A DNA stretch of 64,000 bases from the NCBI GenBank assembly GCA_964537925.1, contig CAZICV010000005.1, positions 248,001 to 312,000 of the forward strand, given 5' to 3'. Both the position numbers and the translations under genes were made by a program. Shown piece by piece: positions 46,171-55,690 of this stretch. The notes under the pieces were generated by a model that was not told where the DNA came from, ran no database searches, and was given only the letters and a program-made list of their open reading frames with translations. Source of the stretch: SLDF01 sp964537925. Lineage in GTDB: Bacteria > Bacteroidota > Bacteroidia > Chitinophagales > Saprospiraceae. Numbering within the stretch: position 1 is the first letter of the stretch; each line of letters begins with the position of its first letter.

Positions 46171-47892
46171 CTGCCCGAGTAATTTGCCGGTACCTGTCTC
46201 GACGAGATGGAGGATATACATACCAGGCGCCTGTATACCGACCGGTGCGGTCAGCCGGGACGCGCCTGCAGGTATAGCGCCGGATGCAGCGGTGCGGCCG
46301 TGCAGATCGGCAATCTCCCAGGATAGCTCCTCCTCAAGTGGCGTGTCGAAGTCCACAAACAATACATCGTCAAAGAGGGTGGGGTAAACCTGCCAGGCCG
46401 CATCGGGCAGACCTGCGTCGCCGTGTGTGCCTACGATAGGAGGAATCGTAATGACAGGGCATATGCGATTGTTGCTCTCAAAATGGTCAAAAACATGTTC
46501 GTACGCATATATGTCGATGCAGGGACAGGTGTATTCGCGGCCGCCAGGGACACCCCTGTATTTATTGCAATGAACCTCCGCCACCAAAGTGTCTTCATCC
46601 AGGTACAGCAGCTCTACAGACTGTGTGCCTTCGAACCTGCTGCCGCAGCCACCCGCTGAGCCCCAGTGCCTGAGGTAGGAGCTGTAGCGTATCTGGGTGA
46701 TGGCCTCGTCCGACAGGTTTTTGACCGGTATATGCAGGGTGGCTTTCAGGGTGGGGCTGAAGTAGTAATACACAGAGTCTTCTACGACGGTATACCCATC
46801 GGCCTCCAGGTCGACAAACGGACGTGGCAGGGCCGGCAGATCGAGATCGAATGTCTGTAAGGCCACCTGTGCGCCGGAAGCTGATGCAGACAGTACGTAC
46901 AGCCGGCCCTGCTCCGCAAAGAAATCGTGAATAACTGCTCCTGCACCTGCTATGGCGCGGTCGGACTCCGGAAGCAACTGACCGGCGTGAAACGTATAAT
47001 GCCGGTAAGTAGCCGTGATACCATTGAAATCTTCCTGCTCCCTGCTCAATGCATGCAGCAGGTCGCCCTCCAGGTAGAAATGAGAGAGATCAGCCGGCAG
47101 GGTATTGCTGCGGAGGAGATTGAGCTCAAAATCATATATACCCATGAAATCCCCGGTGACGACGAGTACCTGGTCGTAGTCCAGCACCCGTGCATAGCGG
47201 ATATCGGCGATCTCCAGCGAAAGCGGCGGTCCGGTGTCCATGGGATCCAGGGAGTAGACCCGGTCTTCGAGCGCATAGATGAGCCGCTCGACCGCCTGCC
47301 CGCCCTGATCCTGTCCTGTGAAGGTATGCAGGCTGACCGGCCTGGCGCCGGATACGGGATCGATCCTGTTCGTGACAAGGGCATATGTATCTTCTATGCC
47401 CGTAAAGATCAATGTGCCGCTCTCGACCGAGAAGACCAGCCCATCGGTAACTGCCGACGTCAGCACCTTGATCTTAGCACTTACATAAGGGTTCTCAGGA
47501 GCAAAAAAGAATAGCTCCTCCTCACTCTGAACGTTGCCATCCAGGTCAAAAGTCTGCCGGGTAAAGCCATTTGCCACGGCTCCCACATCATATCCCTGCA
47601 GGATGAAGAAAATCTCTACTGTGGTACCCTCAACCTGTACTAGCCCTACAAAACGCTCAGGGAAGGTACGGGAGCTCATCACTGCGCCCCTGTACAGGAA
47701 GTCAACCCTGTGAGACCAACAAGTGCTGCTGTCATGTGTCACTACTATAAGGCGGTCCTGTCCGATCCGGTGTATGGAGACGGGAGTATGCCCCAGCTAC
47801 AGAACGGACTCCGAGACGAGCTGCTGTGCGGAAACGGATGGCGCCAAGGCCAGGGTCCAGAAAGATAAGACGAGGTAGCGTATGATATTCAT
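46150..47892 (-). pseudogene. T9SS-type secreted protein interrupted by an in-frame TAG after the signal peptide
   Basis: From the ATG at 47892 the frame reads a complete signal peptide, MNIIRYLVLSFWTLALAPSV then SAQQLVSESVL, then a TAG at 47797-47799, then continues LGHTPVSIHRIGQDRLIVVTHDS in the same frame for ~548 residues without another stop. The downstream part has propeller-like segments (VVEDSVYYYFSP, VIHDFFAEQGRLYVLS) and ends in a Por-type sorting domain starting VYPTLFDDVLFVDF. A shorter start at 47742 would lack any signal. So the gene is inactivated, has a sequencing error, or depends on read-through. It is convergent with the lipoprotein array. Confidence 0.82.
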
Positions 47893-48221
47893 AAGATCCG
47901 GATTTGGTCGGACAAAGGATATCGTCCGAATGTGATAAAATAGTGTATATAAGTCAAACTACGGGATGTCTGCCTAGCATGTGAATCGGGTACAGGTGGT
48001 GTACAAAGTATGGCCTATAGCTTTTGGAGGCCGCCACCCAATACCCCGCCAAGCTGATCTGCCTGCTGCCGAAGTACCGGCAGAACCCGGCTCACTCCCT
48101 GTGTAAATCTTATCATGTCACAGTGTTTTTTCTTACTTAACGGATATCGTTAATTCCTTATATTCTCCTGGTCCCGGCAGCCTGTAAGAGAACACACGCG
48201 ATAAGCCTGAGACGTGTGTGT
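47893..48221. other. Intergenic region with several inverted repeats
   Basis: 329 bp upstream of the broken T9SS gene. It holds TCGGAC-N10-GTCCGA at 47908-47929, near a CAAAGGATA that resembles a shifted -7 box, and TTAACG-N5-CGTTAA at 48137-48153 beside a T tract. A further 8-bp hairpin at 48190-48223 overlaps the stop of the gene at 48222. No gene is seen. Confidence 0.5.
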
Positions 48222-49736
48222 TCATCTCGATCCATACAGCAGGAAACTCATGCCCAACTGCAGGTGTGCGCTGTGGATACGGTGCGTATAGCCAGCCTCT
48301 CTGACAAGTCTGCCTGCAGGGCTATAAGTGAAAGCGGGCTGAACAAAAACTCCGAGAAAACGGGCGGGATACCAACCGGCCCTGAACATACATGTGGCAT
48401 CGATCCGGACACCATCGAGGTAAGTCAGCTCTGGGCGCTCACCCCATACGACAGGTGATCCGTCCAACCCCAGGCTCATACCGGTGCTGCGATGAGAAAA
48501 ACGGACCAGGATACCTGCGGCCGCTTCGAAGGACCAGCTCTTCCTGGTCCTGGCGTAACCGATGGCCACAGGGACTGACAGAGAGCTGAGCCTGTTATGC
48601 TGCCTGATCTCGCGTATGACGCGGTAGTGCTGCCAGGCGCTGTCCCTGAAGGGAACCGGAGCCCCTCCGCCATCCGGCATGAAACCATCCGCCAGCCCCC
48701 ACGCCGTCCGGCGCTCATCCAACTGCCAGTCGAATCGGCTGACATGGGTCTGATACCGCAGGCCCGAAAGGATGTAAAACCCGGAAGGGTGTACCAGCCT
48801 GCTCTCCCAGGACGCTATGCGGGACTCAAGCGCCGTCTCGGACTCCCGGCGAAGCGAGATATACGGCAGGTACTCCGCATCACGGGTGTCGAACCGGTGA
48901 AATGCATATCCTGCGCCATAGGACAGATCTGTCCAGAGCCTCCATGTACGAGTGGGGCTGCGTATACTCTGTGATGGCTCGTGCAGGCCGCTATCGATCC
49001 CAGGCGCGATCGATGCTACTGTGGGCTGATCCCGGGCAGGCGGCTCGATCGGAGGTGCCGATACGGCGATGGCTGTATCCCACTGCGACTGCTCTCCCGT
49101 GTAGACGGCAGCCGGGCTATGCTCAAGAAAGCCACCTTCCTCACGCGTGTCGCCTGCAATGGGAGGATGAACGGGTACCTGTGCCTGCGGATGACCCGGC
49201 TCTGCCCCTGTCATGCCAATAGATGTCGCATCGCCACCGGACTCCGGTACTGCTCCGGCCAACTCATCCGCCTGGCCCGGGTGTGTGCCGGGCAGCATGC
49301 TATCGGATATATCCAAAGCGGGCCGCTCGATCCCACCGGTCGGGGCATGTGGCAGGCCGGGGCTATCGGGTCCGCTGATCCTATGCCTGCCATCCCGGCC
49401 TGCCCGGATACTGGCAGATGTGCCTGTGGTATGATCGGACTCTCCTGCTGGCGACGTGTCACCCCAGCCCTCCCCGGCTACAGTATCCGGGATGCCTGAC
49501 TGCGTGGCCGGATATATGGCAGCGCGCTCTCCCGTACCCGGCTCACCGGTAGTATGGCCACCGGTGAAATAAAAAATCGTACCGCAGAGCGCTGCCAGAA
49601 CAAACCAGTATATGATGAACCTGCGCCGCCTGGTGTCAGGCTCCAGCTTGCCCTGCAACTGCTGCCAGAACCTGTCCGTATCCATCGGACTTGTATGCCG
49701 GTCGATCCTGGTGTGCCAGGGCTTTTTGTGGTCCAT
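48222..49736 (-). CDS. Single-pass membrane protein with an outer-membrane-like C-terminus, paired with the ECF sigma factor
   Basis: 504 aa from the ATG at 49736, 11 bp after the sigma gene; the frame opens further upstream but only inside the sigma gene. Residues 1-40 are cytoplasmic (DTDRFWQQLQGKLEPDTRRRR), ~42-60 a membrane segment (FIIYWFVLAALCGTIFYFTGG), ~65-300 a low-complexity Pro/Gly/Thr-rich linker, and ~310-504 a strand-rich domain (WTDLSYGAGYAFHRFD, GFYILSGLRYQTHVSRFDW) ending LQLGMSFLLYGS like an outer-membrane barrel. Position and topology suggest an anti-sigma factor, possibly spanning the periplasm. No known anti-sigma motif is certain. Confidence 0.72.
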   Translation of the reverse strand: MDHKKPWHTRIDRHTSPMDTDRFWQQLQGKLEPDTRRRRFIIYWFVLAALCGTIFYFTGGHTTGEPGTGERAAIYPATQSGIPDTVAGEGWGDTSPAGESDHTTGTSASIRAGRDGRHRISGPDSPGLPHAPTGGIERPALDISDSMLPGTHPGQADELAGAVPESGGDATSIGMTGAEPGHPQAQVPVHPPIAGDTREEGGFLEHSPAAVYTGEQSQWDTAIAVSAPPIEPPARDQPTVASIAPGIDSGLHEPSQSIRSPTRTWRLWTDLSYGAGYAFHRFDTRDAEYLPYISLRRESETALESRIASWESRLVHPSGFYILSGLRYQTHVSRFDWQLDERRTAWGLADGFMPDGGGAPVPFRDSAWQHYRVIREIRQHNRLSSLSVPVAIGYARTRKSWSFEAAAGILVRFSHRSTGMSLGLDGSPVVWGERPELTYLDGVRIDATCMFRAGWYPARFLGVFVQPAFTYSPAGRLVREAGYTHRIHSAHLQLGMSFLLYGSR

Positions 49737-49747
49737 AGCCGGTGTGT

Positions 49748-50287
49748 TTAGTAGATTTTCAATTGTATGATCTGATTCCTGAGCAACTGCCGCGCCCTGC
49801 TGAGACATGAGCGGCTGGTGCCTGCCGGTATCTGCAGCAGCCGGGCACACTCGTCATGTGAGAATCCTTCGATGGCGACCAGGTTGAATACCTCGCGGTA
49901 TCCATCCGGCAGACCGTAGACGAACTTCATCAGGTCTTCTGTCTCCAGCTTGTCCAGGTGCTGATCCACATATGCCTGATCGGCAGACTCGTCAAGCGCT
50001 GTGGTGATCTCTGTCATCCAGGTGCGGGTGAGCCTATATTTCTTCAGGGTCATGCGGACAGTGATTGTCTTCATCCAGGTGTAAAGGCTTGCCTTGTCCC
50101 GGTCATAACTCTTCAATCCCCGGAAGATCTCGATAAAGGCTTCCTGCAGGATGTCTTCAGGTCCCAGCGTCGCGGGCTGATATCTCCTGATCAGACTCAA
50201 CAGCCTCGGTGCATAAGCCCTGACCAGCTCGGACTGAGCTGCCCGGTGGCCTTTGATGCAGGAGGTTATCAAATCTTTTTCTTCCAT
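49748..50287 (-). CDS. ECF-type RNA polymerase sigma factor
   Basis: 179 aa. Region 2 at about 20-90 (PEDILQEAFIEIFRGLKSYD, TWMKTITVRMTLKKYR) and region 4 at about 120-172 (LPDGYREVFNLVAIEGFSHD, ECARLLQIPAGTSRSCLSRA). No region 3, as expected for group 4 sigma factors. It should redirect RNA polymerase to envelope or stress promoters. The membrane gene 11 bp downstream is the natural candidate for its regulator, and the lipoprotein gene 64 bp upstream, read in the same direction, may be in the same unit. Confidence 0.95.
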   Translation of the reverse strand: MEEKDLITSCIKGHRAAQSELVRAYAPRLLSLIRRYQPATLGPEDILQEAFIEIFRGLKSYDRDKASLYTWMKTITVRMTLKKYRLTRTWMTEITTALDESADQAYVDQHLDKLETEDLMKFVYGLPDGYREVFNLVAIEGFSHDECARLLQIPAGTSRSCLSRARQLLRNQIIQLKIY

Positions 50288-50350
50288 CTAACGATTAGTG
50301 TATGCATCCCGGGCGCCTGCTTGCGCAAAAGCCTCGGGAAGGCGTCAACC

Positions 50351-52111
50351 CTAATTAAGAATCCTTGCCCTGAAAGTGCCTGAAACTTTCGTGGGGACGG
50401 GTGTCTTGTTGTCCACATGGCCGCTGAAGTCGCCGCTGAGAAAGCCCCCAGCCCCACCATTTTCCGTTATATTTATCCGGATATCGCAGTCGGCAGGTCC
50501 GCATACAGCGGAGAAGTATTCATCCGTAACGAGGTCTTTTATAACGATATTCAAGCTTTTCATAGCCGCCGGATCAGTGCCTGCCCAAGCCTCTGTGGCA
50601 AGGCTGACGAATGAGCCTTCCAGTATACCGGTGACTATCTGATGCCGGCTCATATATGCCCGCGCACTGTAAATAGCCTTGGTGTAGTTGTCGATTTCGA
50701 AATAGAAATATTCCTCTATGGGCTTACAAGCCAACAACTGGCCCAGATCGACCGATCGGTTGCCGGAAGGTATATCGAAAGAGGCGGGTGAACTTTTGGT
50801 CGATGATACCGGATCATATAAAGTGGCCGTGAGCATGTCGCTGGCCTGGCAGGCCAAAACAGTGTTGCGGATCTCTCCGCCACTGCCGGGGAGCAGATAA
50901 GAAGTCTGTCCGTCCATCCAAATCACGACGTAAGCAGGAGCAGTCAAGGGATCTGAATCGCAGTCTGCAGCGCTCCCGGTGATATGGACGATATACGCAT
51001 CTGACCGGATGTGAATATCGGGCAGGGCAGTGTTGCCTGACAGTGCGTTGACCGGCAGGGTGTGTACGACCTCACTGCACGAATTCAGGACTTCCAGGAG
51101 CAGACCCTGACCGCCCGGTACATAACCACTGAATGCGCCCTGTTGATTGGTGTGCGTATAGCACATAGCCCCGGCCGGCAAGCCCTGACCGGACTGAACA
51201 GTGGCTCTGACGAGCAGTCCCTGTACCGGATTGCCGGCCTGATCCAGCACAGTGCCGGACAGCAGTACGGGTACGAACGGTAGGTCTACACTCCAAAAAG
51301 AGAAATGCGCTACGCTGCCAACGTACCTGTTGCCTGATTTCACGGCTTTTCCATCTTCTATCCACCTGCCCGTGTGGTCCTGGAAGTGCCAGAGCGGTAT
51401 CTCGTCGGGCGCGGCGGCCAGGAAGTCTCCGCTCAGCGGGATGCTGATCTCTGCCCCTGCGCCGGGGGCCAGCTCCAGCACAGCTCCGGCCGGGGTACGC
51501 AGCTCTACGCCCAGCATGCCGAAGGTGGCCAGTACAGCGGCGCTGCCGTCGGCACGTACTGCCGTGAGGTTGCCCGGCATACGGAGCTGCATGTCGCGTG
51601 CTGCGGGGTCCAGGAATGCAGCATATACCTGTACCTCGCCGGTGTATGGCCTGCCGTCGGCATAGAGATAGCTGTCCTGCGGAAACCGTACTGTAGCGCC
51701 CTGTACATCTACCAGGGCTCCCTGAGATGATGGGAAGGAGGCATTGAGCAATCGGGGGATCAACTGTACCTGGACAATGGTAGCTCCCTGGGCTACAGGC
51801 GTGATCGTCCTGGTAATGGTGAAATACCCGGCTGCGGAGATCTCCACGGGCGCCCCGCCCCGGTCCGTGGGAGAGGGTGGAAGGTAAAAATACCCGTTGG
51901 AGTCGGTCCGGGTGACCTGGTCACCCTTCCTGATCACCGCGCCGATCACCGCGCGGTGATCAGTGTCCTGTACGGATCCCTGAACGGCGGTGTTCAAGAA
52001 ACTCACCGGATCCCATATGACGGTAGTATTGTCGAAGTCCTTGCGACAGGCAGTGAATGTGCCCGCACCCAGGATGAAAAGTATCAATGCGAAACAGGAA
52101 AGTCGTGTCAT
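50351..52111 (-). CDS. Lipoprotein with carboxypeptidase-regulatory-like domain
   Basis: 586 aa. Lipoprotein signal MTRLSCFALILFILGAGTFTAC with Cys22. Residues ~40-120 are a regulatory-like sandwich (VQGSVQDTDHRAVIGAVIRKG, TRDSNGYFYLPPSP pattern). Further modules include a ZU5-like segment with ALVDVQGATVRFPQDSYLYA, then FGMLGVELRTPAGAVLELAP and HFQDHTGRWIEDGKAV, and another carboxypeptidase-like repeat at about 285-350. This arrangement is common in Bacteroidota outer-membrane lipoproteins of unknown role. It precedes the sigma factor gene in the same direction and may be controlled with it. Confidence 0.85.
   Translation of the reverse strand: MTRLSCFALILFILGAGTFTACRKDFDNTTVIWDPVSFLNTAVQGSVQDTDHRAVIGAVIRKGDQVTRTDSNGYFYLPPSPTDRGGAPVEISAAGYFTITRTITPVAQGATIVQVQLIPRLLNASFPSSQGALVDVQGATVRFPQDSYLYADGRPYTGEVQVYAAFLDPAARDMQLRMPGNLTAVRADGSAAVLATFGMLGVELRTPAGAVLELAPGAGAEISIPLSGDFLAAAPDEIPLWHFQDHTGRWIEDGKAVKSGNRYVGSVAHFSFWSVDLPFVPVLLSGTVLDQAGNPVQGLLVRATVQSGQGLPAGAMCYTHTNQQGAFSGYVPGGQGLLLEVLNSCSEVVHTLPVNALSGNTALPDIHIRSDAYIVHITGSAADCDSDPLTAPAYVVIWMDGQTSYLLPGSGGEIRNTVLACQASDMLTATLYDPVSSTKSSPASFDIPSGNRSVDLGQLLACKPIEEYFYFEIDNYTKAIYSARAYMSRHQIVTGILEGSFVSLATEAWAGTDPAAMKSLNIVIKDLVTDEYFSAVCGPADCDIRINITENGGAGGFLSGDFSGHVDNKTPVPTKVSGTFRARILN
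51911..51962. repeat. Two strong inverted repeats inside the lipoprotein gene
   Basis: GGTGACC-T-GGTCACC at 51911-51925 and a 12-bp perfect stem (TGATCACCGCGC with GCGCGGTGATCA, 8-nt loop) at 51931-51962, within codons ~50-67. Unusually strong for coding sequence; could affect translation or be chance in GC-rich DNA. Confidence 0.6.
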
Positions 52112-52415
52112 GCCGAACTTATTAGGGTCAGTGAACGAGTCAGAAGCAGGATCCTACTTAACCTATTGCCACTATGTGCCCCCGGCGCTGCAATAGCCCG
52201 GCAATTTTTTTTGTCTGCGCGGAGGAGATCAGCTTAATAGCCTGATCTCAGGATGTATGCCATCCTTGATCTCCCGGGCTAAATCCATGCGAAACAGGAT
52301 CCTGCAACGGTTGTAATCCCAGGCCTACAACTATGGACACTGCATACGGCTGCCTGAGGCAACAGCCTCAAAATAAGAAAAGCCCCGGGAATACCGGGGC
52401 TTCTCCCTGTGATAT
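52112..52415. other. Intergenic region with terminator and hairpins
   Basis: 304 bp. Besides the terminator at 52370-52401 it contains GAGATCAG/CTGATCTC (52225-52249, 9-nt loop) and TGAGGC/GCCTCA (52355-52370), and a run of eight Ts near 52205. It holds the promoter of the leftward lipoprotein gene, but I cannot place a consensus box. Confidence 0.5.
52370..52401 (-). terminator. Rho-independent terminator of the eight-repeat protein gene
   Basis: 8-bp stem AGCCCCGG/CCGGGGCT with a 5-nt loop; on the minus strand it is followed by TTTTCTTATTTT. Located just after the stop at 52416. Confidence 0.88.
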
Positions 52416-54697
52416 CTAGAACTCTACGATGGTGCTGTCGGACCTGGACCCCGCTGCATTGGCAGCCGATACGATGATCTCCACGCGGCCGCGGGGCAGC
52501 CTGGTGCGGTACTCCAGCCGCCCGGTCGCTGTATCGTACTGAAAGTCGGTCACTACCTGGTCCTGTATCCGCATGGATATGCCGCTCCGGTCGCTGACCC
52601 CGGTGATCTGTGCCAGTATGGTACTCTGTCCGCTGCCCGGATCGAAGGGGTCCGTGACGGGGCGCGATACAGACAATATCCTGACAGTGGGAGGCAATAC
52701 CCCGGTCCTGGGCTCATACAGGATATCCACGGTATCCCTGACAGAGCCGCTTTGATTGGTGGCTTCGATGATGACCTGGTTGCTACCCCGCTGCAGGTCG
52801 ATCTGCGTGGCCAGGTATTGCTTTGCGGGGTCAAAACCATTGTCTTTCATCACTTTGCCGTTGACCAGCAGGCGCACGCCGCCGGGATCGGTCACATATT
52901 GTATACCTGCCTCCAGGTCCGCCTGGCTGACCCTGCTGCTGCCTGACCTGGTGTCCGGCTGATGCCAGGTGATCACCGGTGCGGGGAGCCGGACAGGATT
53001 GACATAGTAGAGTGTGACGGTGGCCTCGGCCCGGCCGTCGTCGTTGCGGACGGCTACGGTCAGGGTGTTCTTGCCCTCGCGGAGGGTGGCGGAGATCACG
53101 GTCTCGCGTGCAGACCACTGGAAGTTGGACAGTGCAGCGCCGTTGAGCGTCACGGTCACCTGGTCCTTCCTGCTGATCTCTTCGGTGGTGGCTCTTATCG
53201 TGACGGCAGGCTTGCTATGGCTGCTGCCGTCGCGGGGCGTCGTGATACGGACCGCAGGCGGGCGCGGGACGCGCAGTGTCACCCTGACTTCGGCCTGGGC
53301 GCTGCCCTGATCGGTGGCGGCATGGACGGCTATCCTGTTTTCGCCGGGTGTGAGCTGCAGGGTCTGCTGCAGGCGGCCTGTCCGTGTATCGAAACCGAAG
53401 CCCTTCACTTCGCGGCCATTGAGCATGAGACGTACCTGCTCGCGTGATGTCACGTGCAGCACGTCTGCCAGGATCTCCTGCGCGGCTGTGGTGAAGATAG
53501 CCCCCTGTGCCGGGCTGAGTATAGATACTGCAGGTCTGGGTCTGACCTCCGGAGCCCTGCAGGAGAGCTCCCGCTGGTCGCTGGCAGAGCCGGCCTCGTT
53601 GCGTACGGTGATGCGCAGCAGGTCTGTGCCGGTCCGCAGACGGACGCTCAAGGAGAGCTCACCGCGCGCAGGGTCGTAGCTGAACTGGGTAATGCGCTGG
53701 TTGCCGAGCGTGATCTCTACCTGCTCCCGGCGGTCTATATGCCTCAGCTGTGCCGAGATGTCGACCTGGCAGTCGCCCGTCCGCTGGTTGTATACGGCCT
53801 CGCCGACCCGCGTGATCCGGACCTCGGGGCGCAGTACAGGTGGTACATAGGGCTCTTCGTAGATGACGACCAGCTCCGCGGCGGCCTCTCCGGCCTTGTT
53901 GCGCACGTGGGCCTTCAGGAGATTCTGGCCGGGATACAGCGGAAGGCTGACGGTGATCCTGCCGCGGGACGCGTTGAAGTCAAACTGGGTCCAGGCGGCG
54001 CCGTTGTATGTGAGGCGTATCTCGTCGCGGTGGCTGATCTCCCGGGTCTCCAGCTCTACGGGAACAGAAGAGGAGCTGGTGCGGTGGGGCTGGCCTGCAG
54101 GGCTGATCACGCGGACCTGGGGAGGGTAGACCGGCTTTTCGTAGCGGATGACTACCGACTGCCGGTCGCTCCCGACCCTGTTGGCTCCCTCGAGCGTGAT
54201 GGTATGATCGCCTTCGGCGAGGGTGAGCTGTGCGGTGAACCGCCCGGTGAACCGCCCGGTCAGGGGATCATAGCTGTAGTCCTTTCGTTCTTTGCCGTCT
54301 ACGAAGAACCTGAGCTCGCGCAGGCTTTCGAGATAGCGCACACGCGCCTCTATGTCCTGCCGCGGGTCGTACACAGTGCTGCTGCGCTCATGAGGCCGGA
54401 CAAACTCTATCCGCACCGGCTCGCCCTGCTCCGGCTCGTCGAGTATGATAAGCGTCTCGGCGGTAGCCGAACCTGCGGTGTTGGCCGCTGTGGCGACGAG
54501 GGTGTTCAGCCCGTCCGCCAGCCTGATCTCTGTGGTGAGACGGCCCTTGCGAAAGTCGAAGGGGATGTCTCTGCCGTTGTGCGTGAGGCGCAACTGTTCC
54601 GGCTTCCTGATATTGGTGGCCTCTGCGGTGACGGCCTTGTACGGGTCGCGGGTATGGTAGGGGCTGTATGCAGGGTCCGTGAACCGGATGGTGGGCG
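52416..54697 (-). repeat. Eight tandem ~92-aa Ig-like repeats
   Basis: Protein-level tandem repeat in the C-terminal two-thirds of the gene. Copies are diverged at nucleotide level, so expansion is not recent. Copy 2 has an internal 4-residue duplication (GRFTGRFT). Confidence 0.8.
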
Positions 54698-55577
54698 GAT
54701 CTTCGCTCCGGCCTGCATTGAACCTGTACCAGAGCTGCAGGTAGGTATAGTGGTGCAGATCGTTCCTGGAGCCAGATACCGTATACCCGTCGAGCTCGTC
54801 GAAACCGGAATAAGTCACTTTGTGGCCGATACCGATGCCCCAGCGCTCGGTGAGGTCATAGCCCAGCTCGATGCCCCAGTAAGGCATGAAGCGCAGCCGT
54901 CCGTAAGGGTGGTCCGCGAAGCCGTCCGCCAGGGTCTCATAACCCCCGTCGAGTATGGTACGCCGCAGGGTGCGGAGTCTCTCATGGCGGGCAGCGGTAG
55001 TATCGAGCGCTGCATATGCGGCCTTGTAATCGGTACCGAAGGCATCGCCCTGGTCGGTGAGTGCGAGGGTCCAGTCCAGGCCGACGCCTCCATAAGCGGA
55101 GACGACGATCCCTGTCCGCTCGCGCAGGCGTCCCAGGGTGAAGAGCGCCTCGATACCCAGCTCGGCCAGGTGCGTCTTGTGGTTGTTGTAGACAAAGCCG
55201 CTGCTGACGCCAAGATCGGGCGGATAGCTCCTGTAGTCCCAGCGGCCGCTCCCGTCGATGGCTGTGTTGCCTGCGACTGCATAGTTGCGATCAGGACTCA
55301 AGCCGTATGAACTGCTGTACTGCAATCGTCCCCGGAGGTCGATATCCAGGCCGCCGGAAGGGCTGTGGACCAGGTTTTTGCCCAGGTTGACGCCCAGCCC
55401 GTAGCCGCGCAGGCGTACGGGCACATCGCTCTGCAGGTAGGAGAGCCCGCCATGAATGCCGATGGTATACCATCCGGGCCGCAGGCTGCCGGATTGGGCG
55501 TAGGAGGATACTTGTTGGAGGCAGCCGGTCAGCATGAGCAGGAGAGGCAGCAGTCGGGGGAGGGTGCGCGTTTTCAT
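52416..55577 (-). CDS. Envelope protein: barrel-like N-terminus plus eight Ig-like repeats
   Basis: 1053 aa from the ATG at 55577 (MKTRTLPRLLPLLLMLTGCL; signal peptide, possibly with a lipobox-like LTGC). Residues ~25-285 look like an outer-membrane beta-barrel (WYTIGIHGGLSYLQSDVPV, IELGYDLTERWGIGIGHKVTY). From ~295 to the end run eight repeats of ~90-95 aa, each with VRI..P at the start, QVRLMLNGREV...FDFD..TGRL in the middle, and a LREGKNTLTVAVRNDDGRA closing strand, similar to glucodextranase/Big-type modules. The gene ends with a terminator. Membrane-anchored adhesin or cell-wall binder is the best guess. Confidence 0.83.
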   Translation of the reverse strand: MKTRTLPRLLPLLLMLTGCLQQVSSYAQSGSLRPGWYTIGIHGGLSYLQSDVPVRLRGYGLGVNLGKNLVHSPSGGLDIDLRGRLQYSSSYGLSPDRNYAVAGNTAIDGSGRWDYRSYPPDLGVSSGFVYNNHKTHLAELGIEALFTLGRLRERTGIVVSAYGGVGLDWTLALTDQGDAFGTDYKAAYAALDTTAARHERLRTLRRTILDGGYETLADGFADHPYGRLRFMPYWGIELGYDLTERWGIGIGHKVTYSGFDELDGYTVSGSRNDLHHYTYLQLWYRFNAGRSEDPPTIRFTDPAYSPYHTRDPYKAVTAEATNIRKPEQLRLTHNGRDIPFDFRKGRLTTEIRLADGLNTLVATAANTAGSATAETLIILDEPEQGEPVRIEFVRPHERSSTVYDPRQDIEARVRYLESLRELRFFVDGKERKDYSYDPLTGRFTGRFTAQLTLAEGDHTITLEGANRVGSDRQSVVIRYEKPVYPPQVRVISPAGQPHRTSSSSVPVELETREISHRDEIRLTYNGAAWTQFDFNASRGRITVSLPLYPGQNLLKAHVRNKAGEAAAELVVIYEEPYVPPVLRPEVRITRVGEAVYNQRTGDCQVDISAQLRHIDRREQVEITLGNQRITQFSYDPARGELSLSVRLRTGTDLLRITVRNEAGSASDQRELSCRAPEVRPRPAVSILSPAQGAIFTTAAQEILADVLHVTSREQVRLMLNGREVKGFGFDTRTGRLQQTLQLTPGENRIAVHAATDQGSAQAEVRVTLRVPRPPAVRITTPRDGSSHSKPAVTIRATTEEISRKDQVTVTLNGAALSNFQWSARETVISATLREGKNTLTVAVRNDDGRAEATVTLYYVNPVRLPAPVITWHQPDTRSGSSRVSQADLEAGIQYVTDPGGVRLLVNGKVMKDNGFDPAKQYLATQIDLQRGSNQVIIEATNQSGSVRDTVDILYEPRTGVLPPTVRILSVSRPVTDPFDPGSGQSTILAQITGVSDRSGISMRIQDQVVTDFQYDTATGRLEYRTRLPRGRVEIIVSAANAAGSRSDSTIVEF

Positions 55578-55690
55578 AGCCGGGTGAATTTTTGATTTTA
55601 TGGTGGACGATGTCACCCGGGACGAAAGTTACCAAATGAAAACATAAAAGATACGGTGAGCGTGCATGTGTCGCTATTCCGCGCGGTGCG

